This document shows, one piece after another, positions 36,931-44,734 of a stretch of DNA of 64,000 nt (position 1 is its first letter; each line of letters begins with the position of its first letter). Origin of the DNA: CAVOHU01 sp963817885 (GTDB lineage: Bacteria; Acidobacteriota; Vicinamibacteria; Vicinamibacterales; JAKQTR01). Position numbers and translations under genes: made by a program. The stretch covers positions 372,001-436,000 of the forward strand of contig CAWFQE010000003.1 of the NCBI GenBank assembly GCA_963817885.1, written 5' to 3'. The notes under the pieces are model-generated. The model saw only the letters and a list, made by a program, of their open reading frames with translations, was not told where the DNA came from and did no database searches.

Positions 36931-37002
36931 GTTCCGTTGATTCTACGCCAGGCGGCGACGAGCGCCGCCTGGCGCGAATCGGGGAGTGTCAGCCCGGACG
37001 CG

Positions 37003-38163
37003 TCAGTCCGGTATGCCGCCGCTGCCGACCGGCCCTGGCGGCCACACCTCCATCCACTGCACGGTGGTCCGGACGCCTGCATAGCCCAGCCGGAAGATAT
37101 CGAAGGATCGCCAGGCCCCGTTGATGTTGACGCAGAGCTTGTCCTTCGAGATGGCGCCGGACGGGTTCTGCTGACGCGCGGACTTGAATCCGTACACCTG
37201 GAGATGCCAGATCGTGCGCAGCAGCAGTTCTTCGGCGGCTCCCTCGGCCTCCGAGTCGCTGTTGTAGACGTCGGTCAGGTACGAGAATTCCGCGGCGGTC
37301 GCGTACACGACCTTCTCCGCCTGGCTCTCGGTGAGCGGACCGGGCGGGACGTGTCCTGTCTCCGGCGGCGGCGGTGGTGGCGGCGGCGGCGGGGGTGGGG
37401 GCGGCGGAGGATCCGGCGTCCGGAACGCCCTCGTCTCCGACCACGGGCCCGTATTCTCCGGGTCGCTGGCCCGCACACGCCAGAAATACGTGGTGCTGTA
37501 CGCCCCGTTGTCTGGAGCGTCGAATGAGGTCTGGTCCCGCTGCTCGGCCACGCTGTAGGACAACCCGCTGGCAAACGTCTCGGTGTACGACACCTGGAAC
37601 AGGTAGGAGATCGCCCCGGCCGGACCCGACCGCCGGGCGTTGGCCACGGTGAACTGCAGGTGCAGACCGTCGAGCGTGACGTTCGGGCCCGGCGAGATCA
37701 GGGCGGGCGCATCGATGACCACGGGGGTGACCACGTCGAACCTGGCGGGATCGGAATACGGCCCCGTGTTCGCCCCATCCTCGGCTCGAGCCCGCCAGTA
37801 GTAGGTGCGCTCGGGCGCGAGCGCGTCAGGCAGGCGGAGATCCGTCTTACCGCCTTCACCAGGAGGTACGGACTCCCGGGTCAGCACCTTGTTCGTGAAC
37901 GCCGAGTCCACGGCAACCTCGAAGAGGTAGGTGACCGGGCGGACTCCGGAGCTGGCGGCGTTGGCAACGACAAGCGTGACCGGCTGGCTCTGCACCAGCA
38001 CGACCTCGCCGTTGGGCTTCAGGGGCTTGGGCGCGCTGATGTCGACCCCGGCGATGGGGCCGGCTATCGACGGGCTCAACGGATTCGAGCTCTTCTTCGC
38101 CTCGCACGCGGCAAGCGACACGAGCAACGTCGAACCAATCATCAAGGCAAGGGATCGTCTCAT
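37003..38163 (-). CDS. lipoprotein with two FnIII-like domains and a 16-proline tract
   Basis: The protein has 386 residues from the ATG at 38163, which follows GAGG at six bases. The lipobox is LAAC (C20). Two FnIII-like modules follow (about 45-145 and 150-245), each ending in a Y-W-R-x-R-A strand. A run of exactly 16 consecutive prolines (37363-37410) links them to a 110-residue C-terminal domain (ESQAEKVVYATAAEFSYLTD, VYGFKSARQQNPSG). The proline codons are mixed, so the run is kept at protein level. Translation should need EF-P. It is probably surface exposed on a stiff stalk; function is unknown. Confidence 0.7.
   Translation of the reverse strand: MRRSLALMIGSTLLVSLAACEAKKSSNPLSPSIAGPIAGVDISAPKPLKPNGEVVLVQSQPVTLVVANAASSGVRPVTYLFEVAVDSAFTNKVLTRESVPPGEGGKTDLRLPDALAPERTYYWRARAEDGANTGPYSDPARFDVVTPVVIDAPALISPGPNVTLDGLHLQFTVANARRSGPAGAISYLFQVSYTETFASGLSYSVAEQRDQTSFDAPDNGAYSTTYFWRVRASDPENTGPWSETRAFRTPDPPPPPPPPPPPPPPPPETGHVPPGPLTESQAEKVVYATAAEFSYLTDVYNSDSEAEGAAEELLLRTIWHLQVYGFKSARQQNPSGAISKDKLCVNINGAWRSFDIFRLGYAGVRTTVQWMEVWPPGPVGSGGIPD
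37363..37410 (-). repeat. poly-proline coding tract
   Basis: Sixteen consecutive proline codons using CCG, CCA, CCC and CCT, so not a simple triplet slippage product. The tract lies between the FnIII modules and the C-terminal domain of the lipoprotein. Confidence 0.85.
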
Positions 38164-38352
38164 GGCGAACCTCGACGGAGACATTGCCCGGCCTGCACTA
38201 CTGCCGGGTATTCGGCTTATCGGCGGGTCGTCATAAGGACTTTAGGGGACAGGAACGGACACGAGACAATGCGGCCAACCGGACATCTGGCGTCCGGCCA
38301 AGTCCATGACCCACCTTGAGTTACGACGAGGCAGGCCCCGCCGGCGTGGCGT

Positions 38353-38550
38353 CTAGAACAGCGAGTAGATGAATGGGGCAGCGCCCGTGCTGCCGAGGAA
38401 CATCAGGCCGCCGAGGGCCAGGACGACGAGCACGATCGGCAGCAGCCACCACTTCTTCGTGCGTCCGAGGAAGTGGAGGAACTCCCCGGCCAGCGAGGAG
38501 CGTGCCGCTCCGCTGTGTCGATCGAACGCGCTTGGGGAGTTGTCAGCCAT
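38353..38550 (-). CDS. DUF5989 small membrane protein
   Basis: The protein has 65 residues. The start is at MADNSPSAF, 96 bases inside a longer frame. EFLHFLGRTKKWWLLPIVLV runs into a single membrane segment and the chain ends GAAPFIYSLF. The R/K-K-W-W-L-x-P-I core and the APFIY-LF ending are those of DUF5989. This family is usually found next to SxtJ and a NodU/CmcH-type carbamoyltransferase, as here. It is separated from the SxtJ gene by 13 bases and probably acts with it in the inner membrane. Function is unknown. Confidence 0.82.
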   Translation of the reverse strand: MADNSPSAFDRHSGAARSSLAGEFLHFLGRTKKWWLLPIVLVVLALGGLMFLGSTGAAPFIYSLF

Positions 38551-38563
38551 GGACGTCTTCCTT

Positions 38564-39016
38564 TCACGATTGCCTGAAGTACTGATCCATATCCGGCGAG
38601 GGCGGCCGGCGGATCCAGTATGACTCAGCCGGGCGGTCGAACGCACGCCGCAGCGCGTCGCGGCCCATGAGGCGAAAGACGACGGACACCGCGGTGAAGA
38701 TGACGAAGAAGATGACGAGGAGCAGGACCTGGCTGACCGTCCACCCGATCGGGAACACGGCGACCATCCAGCCGACGTAGATCGGCCTCAGCGCGGCGGG
38801 CCACGCGAGCCCCACCAGGGAGCCGGCAAGCGCGACGCCCCAGAACGCGAGCGGCGTGCGCCAGGGAACGAGCCACCCGACTGGCACGCCCGATCCGAAG
38901 GCGCCCCCGCGCCACGCGGTGAGTACGCCCATCAGGCCGAAGCCCGCCAGCCACAGCACGGCGAAGACACGAAGGTCCTTGTCACTCGGGTGGAAGTTGA
39001 TGTCACGAAAGGTCAT
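38564..39016 (-). CDS. SxtJ-family membrane protein
   Basis: The protein has 150 residues and three or four membrane segments. It opens with TFRDINFHPSDKDLRVFAVLW and ends with ESYWIRRPPSPDMDQYFRQS, both typical of the SxtJ family first named from saxitoxin clusters. The family has no proven reaction. It is the middle gene of the carbamoyltransferase cluster. A period-7 array occupies the 114 bases to the carbamoyltransferase stop. Confidence 0.85.
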   Translation of the reverse strand: MTFRDINFHPSDKDLRVFAVLWLAGFGLMGVLTAWRGGAFGSGVPVGWLVPWRTPLAFWGVALAGSLVGLAWPAALRPIYVGWMVAVFPIGWTVSQVLLLVIFFVIFTAVSVVFRLMGRDALRRAFDRPAESYWIRRPPSPDMDQYFRQS

Positions 39017-39040
39017 GGCAGTTGGCAGATTCCCAATGCT

Positions 39041-39121
39041 CGGCTATCGGCTATCGGCTATGGGCGAGAGGCCCGAGCCTCGTTTCACAGGCCCCAAGCC
39101 ATAGGCCATGAGCCGCGGGCC
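39041..39121 (-). repeat. period-7 arrays between carbamoyltransferase and SxtJ genes
   Basis: On the minus strand, shortly after the carbamoyltransferase stop, come GGCCCGC, GGCTCAT, GGCCTAT, GGCTTGG and GGCCTGT. After a break come GCCCATA and then ATAGCCG repeated three times. They read with the upstream gene. Confidence 0.75.
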
Positions 39122-39130
39122 TGCGAGTGT

Positions 39131-40988
39131 CTAGTCCAGCTTGAACGCCTTCAGGTACTCAGCCTGGTTGCCCGCCAGGCTTTCGGGCTGCTCGGACTTG
39201 AGCAGCAGGAAGTGCTCCAGCACCAGGGCGTCCATGTCCGTGTTGATGAAGCAGTTGATCGCGTCCTCGGGCGTGCAGACGATCGGTTCGCCGCGGACGT
39301 TGAAGCTGGTGTTGATGATGACCGGGCAGCCGGTCTGCTCGTTGAAGCGCTCGATCAGCCGGTGGTACGCGGAGCTGCGCTCGCGGTCGACCGTCTGGAC
39401 CCGGGCGGAATAGTCGACGTGCGTGATGGCCGGCACGACCGATCGCGCCGACTTGAGCAGGTCCAGCCCTTCAGGCCCTGGCGCTTCCCGGCATCATCCA
39501 CGCGCTTCTCCGCGCGGACATCGGCCACGAGCAGCATGTACGGGCTCTCGACGCCCGGGTCGCATCTCGAAGTAGTCGGCCACGTGCTCCTGCAGCACCG
39601 AGGGCGCGAACGGCCGGAACGATTCGCGGAACTTGATCTTCAGGTTCATCACCGACTGCATGTTCGCGGCTTCGGGCATCGCCCAGGATGCTGCGGCTGC
39701 CGAGCGCCCGCGGGCCGAACTCCATGCGCCCCTGGAACCAGCCGACCACCTTCTCGTCGACGAGCAGGCCGCACGACGCGCTCGACAGTCGCCTCGTCGT
39801 CGAGCCGGTGATAGCGGGCGCCGCTGCGATCGAGGCACGGTCTCGATCTGCTCGTCGGTGAACGCCGGCCCGAGCAGCGAGCCTTTCTGGCTGTCGATCG
39901 CCATTGACGGTTCGCGGCCGGTCCAGCAGCTGGTGCCAGACGAACAGGGCCGCGCCGAGCGCGCCGCCGGCGTCGCCCGCCGCCGGCTGGATCCAGAGGT
40001 TCTCGAACGGTCCCTCGCGCAGGATCCGGCCGTTGCCCACGCAGTTGAGCGCCACGCCGCCGGCCAGGCAGAGGTTCTTCATGCCGGTCTGCCGTGGACG
40101 TGCCGGGCCATCCGGCAGCATGATCTCCTCGGTCACGACCTGGATCGAGGCCGCCAGGTCCATCTCGCGCTGCGTCACCGGCGATTCCGGCGCCGCGCGG
40201 CGGCCCGCCGAACAGGCGCGTCGAACCGCCGGCTGGTCATCGTCAGGCCCTGGCAGTAGTTGAAGTAGCACATGTCCATGCGGAACGAGCCGTCTTCCTT
40301 CAGGTCGAGCAGCTTCTCGCAGATGCAGGTCGGCGTACATCGGGCTCGCCGTACGGCGCCAGCCCCATCAGCTTGTATTCGCCGGAGTTGACCCTGAAGC
40401 CGCGAGTAGTAGGTGAAGGCCGAGTAGAGCAGGCCCAGCGAGTGCGGGAAGCGCAGCTCGTGCGTCAGTTCGATCCGGTTGCCCCGGCCGACGCCGCAGG
40501 CTGGCGGTGGCCCACTCGCCGACGCCGTCGAGGGTGAGGATGGCCGCCTCCTCGAACGGCGACGGAAAGAACGCGCTGGCGGCGTGCGACTCGTGGTGCT
40601 CGGTGAAAGACGTAGCGGCCCTTGAAGCGCCCCTGCAGGCCGCGGTCCATCTCGCGCGGCAGATGCAGCTTCTGCGTCAGCCAGACCGGCATCGCCTGGC
40701 GAAAGCTCGCGAACCCCGCCGGCGCGTATCGCCAGGTAGGTCTCCAGCAGCCGTTCGAACTTGCGTGAGCGGCTTGTCGTAGAAGGCGACGTAGTCGAGC
40801 TGGTCGGGCGAGACGCCGGCTTCGCGCAGGCAGTAGTCGATCGCATGCTGCGGAAAGCCCGGGTCGTGCTTCTCGCGGGTGAACCGCTCTTCCTGGGCGG
40901 CGGCGACGATCTCGCCGTCGCACACGACGGCCGCGGCGGCGTCGTGGTAGAACGCAGAAATGCCCAGGATCACGGTGCGATCGCTCAT
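39131..40988 (-). pseudogene. NodU/CmcH-type carbamoyltransferase broken by many indels
   Basis: Pieced together across frames this is a full carbamoyltransferase. The start is MSDRTVILGISAFYHDAAAA at 40988. EHHESHAASAFFPSPF holds the metal-binding His pair typical of the family, followed by LTLDGVGEWATAS, KNLCLAGGVALNC, WFQGRMEFGPRALGSRSILG and a C-terminal domain with YHRLIERFNEQTG to the stop at 39131. At least ten frame changes occur between about 40770 and 39470, most cured by removing one base (near 40766, 40727, 40608, 40500, 40401, 40347). Residues around each break are conserved, so sequencing indels are likelier than decay. The family transfers a carbamoyl group from carbamoyl phosphate to a hydroxyl, often on a secreted polymer or metabolite. 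Confidence 0.8.
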
Positions 40989-41037
40989 TGGTTCAACCAA
41001 CCGGCGCGGTGGAGCGTGACGGCCGAATCCCTTATTA

Positions 41038-42132
41038 TCACTGACCCGGGCGGAAACCCGGTAGCGGATCGTTCAGGCGGGCCGCTATCTGCTCACCTTG
41101 GTCCTTGATCAGGTCCGCCAGCGCGTCGCCGACCGCCTTGTGTCCGCTGGCCTTCATATGGTCATCGATCGCATAGAAGTCGTCTGGCTTGAGGTAGGGC
41201 CCGACGTCGAACGCGATCAGCCGCTGCGCGTACGGCGGGTTTCCCTCCCGGCGAGACTCCCGGCCGAGCGCGGCAATGAACGGGCGGGTGGGTTCCTGCT
41301 TGTTCATCTCGAACACGATCACCTGCACGTTGTCGAGCCGGGTGCGGCCGGCGTGCTCGAGCGCGTAGAGGAAGAGGTCGGCCTCCTCGGCAGCGGGGAT
41401 GACCTCCATCTTCAGCTGGTCCGGCTCGGGGGCTTCGAGGCGCAGCACCTTCATGAACAGGCGGAACGTGTATTTGCCCGGGAAGTAGGACTGCTGTGCC
41501 TGGTAGTGCTGAACGATGGTGCGGTACTGCGCCTCGCTCGTGATGGGAAGAGACCCGCCATGCTGGTGAAACGTCCGGTTCTCCGGAAGATCGTTGTCGG
41601 CGTACTGGATGATCAGCACCTTCATCCGGGAGGTGTCGAGCCGATCCAGCATCTTCATCTCCCGGACGGTTGCGTACGAGGAGACGGCGGCGTTCAGCAC
41701 CTTCATCCCCGTCTTGCGACCGAGCACGCGCGGGATGGTTTCGTCCTGCTGGACGCCCCAGCCCATCACGTAGGAGTCGCCGAGCATGATGATCTCGGGC
41801 GCCGAGAGCGCAGCCTCGGTGTCCCGAAGGCCAAGGTGGTTCACCTCCACCTCGGTCGAGAACTCCTCGTTCCTGAACGTGCACCTGCCCGGCTTGAGCG
41901 TGTAGGTGACCTCCGGGTCGTACTGCGCGCAGGCCGGCTCGAACTGGATCAGGGACCGGTTGAAATGCCTGTACATCTGCTGGACGAGGCCCTGGACCGG
42001 CTTCGGCGACGCGGCGACCAGGCGCGGAGCGTGGAGCAGCAGCAGGAAGACTCCCTCGAGCAGCGCGACGGTCACCAGCAGGTTGAAGACAATCCAGACG
42101 AGGACCTTGCGGAGCGTCTTGACCGTGATCAT
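41038..42132 (-). CDS. membrane-anchored SGNH/GDSL-hydrolase-like protein
   Basis: The protein has 364 residues. An N-terminal membrane anchor (about 10-35) precedes the SGNH-like domain. Block I is IIMLGDSYVMGWGV with nucleophile S120. VNHLGLRD lies just upstream, and the C-terminal DDHMKASGHKAVGDAL supplies the Asp and His of block V. Such proteins act as esterases or O-acetyltransferases on polysaccharides. The ATG at 42132 drops 103 residues of composition unlike protein. It is the first gene of the minus-strand cluster with carbamoyltransferase, SxtJ and DUF5989 genes, so modification of the same surface molecule is inferred. Confidence 0.8.
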   Translation of the reverse strand: MITVKTLRKVLVWIVFNLLVTVALLEGVFLLLLHAPRLVAASPKPVQGLVQQMYRHFNRSLIQFEPACAQYDPEVTYTLKPGRCTFRNEEFSTEVEVNHLGLRDTEAALSAPEIIMLGDSYVMGWGVQQDETIPRVLGRKTGMKVLNAAVSSYATVREMKMLDRLDTSRMKVLIIQYADNDLPENRTFHQHGGSLPITSEAQYRTIVQHYQAQQSYFPGKYTFRLFMKVLRLEAPEPDQLKMEVIPAAEEADLFLYALEHAGRTRLDNVQVIVFEMNKQEPTRPFIAALGRESRREGNPPYAQRLIAFDVGPYLKPDDFYAIDDHMKASGHKAVGDALADLIKDQGEQIAARLNDPLPGFRPGQ

Positions 42133-42371
42133 CGGCGTGGACCTTTCAGCCAGTGGACGTTCCGGGTCGCGGTGATTCCGGCCGGAGCCGGCTCGTGGCA
42201 GCTGCCTTCCCGCCGCGCGGGTCCTGATGAGCTGGCCGGGTGCGGAGCCAGGTTTGACATGGGCAAGTTCAGGCGGGAATAATCGGTCTCTTGCATGGGG
42301 GCGCTGATTCGGCGTGAGCCGCCCCTCGACGCGCTCGACCATCCCGTTGGATTTGGCGGCACAATCGTAAC

Positions 42372-44498
42372 ATGGAGACCACGGCCACGGCGCAGACGGC
42401 GGGCGAGACCACGCCATCGCGTGGAGGCTCCGGATCGGCACGTCGACTCGGGGTGCGGCTGCTCGCCATCGCGTTCCTGCTGGGGCTGGGCGTCTGTCTG
42501 CGCGCCATCCTCCCGGCGGCCGAGGGCGCGGTGCTGCTCCTCCTCTTCGCGTGGTCCGCGCTGCCGGGCATTGTCGTCGTGCGCCGGATCTACGGGGCCC
42601 AGGCAGGGTCGTGGGCGCAGTCCTTCCTCGTCGGGCCCGTCTGGGGCTTCTCGCTGACGAGCCTGGTGCTGCTCGTGATGTGGGTTGCCGGGATTCGAAA
42701 CGTCCCGGTGCTCCTCCTGGCGCCGATTCTCGCCGCGCTGGTGGCCATTCCGGCGGGCCGGCTGGCAGGGTCGCTCACCGTACCGCAGTTCACGCGCCGG
42801 GACATCGTGGCGATCATCATCGTCCTGGCGCTGGTGCCGCTGGTCGTCGGCCGGCCCTACGCGAGAGTCGGGGAGCTTCGGCCGGAAGGCCGGGCGTACC
42901 GGGCGTACTTCATTGCCGACTTCGTGTGGGCCATGGCCGTGGCCGGCGAGGTGGCCAAGGGCGACGTGCCGCCGAAGAACCCGTTCCTGGCCGGCGACGC
43001 GATGCATTACTACTGGCTTGCCAACCTCGTGTCGGCCATTGAGCACCGCGAAACTCAGAAGTCGCTGACCGTGGACCAGGTGCTGCTCTGCAACGCCGTG
43101 CTGCTGGATCTGGCGTTCATGGCATTTCTGTATGCATTCGTCAGGCAGTTCGTCCACTCGCCGCCCGCCGTGGCGATGGCGTGCGTGGCGGTCGTGCTCT
43201 GTTCCAGCTTCGAGGGCGCCCAGCAGCTCTACCTGGTCTGGACCCGGCACGTGCCCATCGAGTACCTGCGCGATCTGAACATCGACGCGATCACCCGCTG
43301 GAAGTTCAACAGCATGCCGGTGGACGGCCTGCAGCGGCTGCTGCTGTACCAGCCGCACCACGCCACGGCATGGGCCCTTGGGCTCTCGGGGCTGCTCGTC
43401 CTGATCCAGGCGCGCGAGGCGAGCCGCGTTCGTGTGACCCTGCTCGCGGCCATCCTGCTCAGCACCAGCCTCCTGATGAGCTCGTTCCTTGCCGTGATGG
43501 TCGGCGCGGTCGTCGGGATCTACCAGTTCGTCCGGCTGGTCTGGCAGCGCTGCTGGAAGGCGATCCTGCTCTCGGGAGTTGCTGCCGCCGTGCCCCTCGC
43601 TGCCGCGCTGCTGGTATCGAACGCATTGGAGTATGTCGACAAGTCGGGAGGGCCGCTGGTCTATTTCGGGCTCAATCCCACCGCCCGCAGCAACGCGATG
43701 GTGGCCATCTTCCTGAGCTTTGGTCCGATGTTGATTGGGGCCATCGCCGGCATGCTGGTCGCGGGGTTCCGTCGTGCGTGGCACTTCGCCGTGCTCGTGC
43801 TGATGATTGGCGTCGGGTTCGCGTTCTACTTCTTCGTCGACGTCCGCGATCACCAGCACGTCTATGTCGGCTGGCGCGCCGGGCACCTGCTGTTCATGGC
43901 GTTCACGCCGCTGGTGGGGTACGCGCTGCAGGAACTGTGGGCCGGGGGTCGCATCAGGCGCAGCGTCACGGCGGCGGCGGCGCTGGCGCTCGCGCTCGCC
44001 GGGCTCCCGATGGCGGTGATCGACATCTACAATACGCAGGACACCTCGAACCAGAACATGGGGCCTGGTTTCCGGTGGACCGTGATCCTGACTCCAGACG
44101 AATTGGAGGCGTTTCGCTGGATCAAGGCCTATACGCCGCCCGATGCGCTGGTTCAGATTGAGCCCTTCGCGCGCGACTCGGAGACCTGGGCCTACATTCC
44201 CGCGTTCGCGGAACGACGCATGGTGGCGGGCATTCCCATCTCGATGATCCCGGCGCAGAAGTACCGCGACGCCAGCGAACGCATCCGCGAGGTGTTCGTG
44301 CAGACGGATGCGGCGAAAGCCGCCGTCCTGGCTCGAGGATTGGGCATCCAGTATCTCTACGTCGGGCCGGCCGAGCGCGCCAAGTACCCGGGGATCGATG
44401 CGGTGTTCGGCAGCGCGCCTCAACTCTTCAGGCCGATGTTCCACAACGCCACGGTCAGCATCTACTTCGTCGAAGGAGCCGCGGTTCCACGGCGCTAG
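42372..44498 (+). CDS. large polytopic membrane protein, GT-C/DUF2298-like
   Basis: The protein has 708 residues. It has about 13 membrane segments from residue 30 to 560, with large loops. A loop after the sixth segment has GDAMHYYWLANLV, a pattern like the acidic-plus-aromatic loops of GT-C glycosyltransferases and DUF2298 membrane proteins. The C-terminal 170 residues are soluble (ELEAFRWIKAYTPPDALVQI, MVAGIPISM), as in GT-C enzymes that end in a periplasmic domain. It is divergent from the SGNH-carbamoyltransferase cluster with a 239-base shared promoter region, so a role in making or exporting the modified glycan or lipid is plausible. The reaction is unproven. Confidence 0.75.
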   Translation: METTATAQTAGETTPSRGGSGSARRLGVRLLAIAFLLGLGVCLRAILPAAEGAVLLLLFAWSALPGIVVVRRIYGAQAGSWAQSFLVGPVWGFSLTSLVLLVMWVAGIRNVPVLLLAPILAALVAIPAGRLAGSLTVPQFTRRDIVAIIIVLALVPLVVGRPYARVGELRPEGRAYRAYFIADFVWAMAVAGEVAKGDVPPKNPFLAGDAMHYYWLANLVSAIEHRETQKSLTVDQVLLCNAVLLDLAFMAFLYAFVRQFVHSPPAVAMACVAVVLCSSFEGAQQLYLVWTRHVPIEYLRDLNIDAITRWKFNSMPVDGLQRLLLYQPHHATAWALGLSGLLVLIQAREASRVRVTLLAAILLSTSLLMSSFLAVMVGAVVGIYQFVRLVWQRCWKAILLSGVAAAVPLAAALLVSNALEYVDKSGGPLVYFGLNPTARSNAMVAIFLSFGPMLIGAIAGMLVAGFRRAWHFAVLVLMIGVGFAFYFFVDVRDHQHVYVGWRAGHLLFMAFTPLVGYALQELWAGGRIRRSVTAAAALALALAGLPMAVIDIYNTQDTSNQNMGPGFRWTVILTPDELEAFRWIKAYTPPDALVQIEPFARDSETWAYIPAFAERRMVAGIPISMIPAQKYRDASERIREVFVQTDAAKAAVLARGLGIQYLYVGPAERAKYPGIDAVFGSAPQLFRPMFHNATVSIYFVEGAAVPRR

Positions 44499-44530
44499 AC
44501 CCGGAGCTCGGTTGGGTTGAGCACCGTCGC

Positions 44531-44563
44531 CCCGGGCACGCGGGCTGAAGCCCGCGCGCTACG
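44531..44563. repeat. palindromic element with GA centre
   Basis: The core is GCGGGCT-GA-AGCCCGC (44540-44555) followed by GCGCTACG. It has the same architecture as the elements at 18.5 kb but a different, still self-complementary, stem. It sits between convergent genes and could terminate both. Confidence 0.65.
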
Positions 44564-44594
44564 TCCCCAGCGCACACCCGACTCAATCGAGCGC

Positions 44595-44734
44595 TGGGGA
44601 TAGGCTACGAACCGCTGGCGATGGGCTTCAGGCTGGAGGCCACAGGCGTCGTCACGGGCGCGAACCGTGCCGCGCGCCTGGCCTGAGGCCGTGCTCCAGC
44701 AGCCTGAAGCTTCAGGCCCGAAGCCCCGCTCGCG
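44595..44734. repeat. converging period-7 arrays
   Basis: On the plus strand: GGGGATA, GGCTACG, AACCGCT, GGCGATG, GGCTTCA, GGCTGGA, GGCCACA, GGCGTCG. On the minus strand, from the receptor stop: GGCCTGA, AGCTTCA, GGCTGCT, GGAGCAC, GGCCTCA, GGCCAGG. Each array reads with its own flanking gene. Confidence 0.65.

Noticed and set aside
38353..41000. Saxitoxin-type toxin cluster (because of SxtJ)
   Set aside because: No sxtA, amidinotransferase or other toxin genes; SxtJ with DUF5989 and carbamoyltransferase is widespread outside toxin producers.
42129..44444. 771-codon frame antisense to the polytopic membrane protein
   Set aside because: Extremely His/Arg/Gln-rich, no domain, overlaps a well-supported gene with clear membrane segments.
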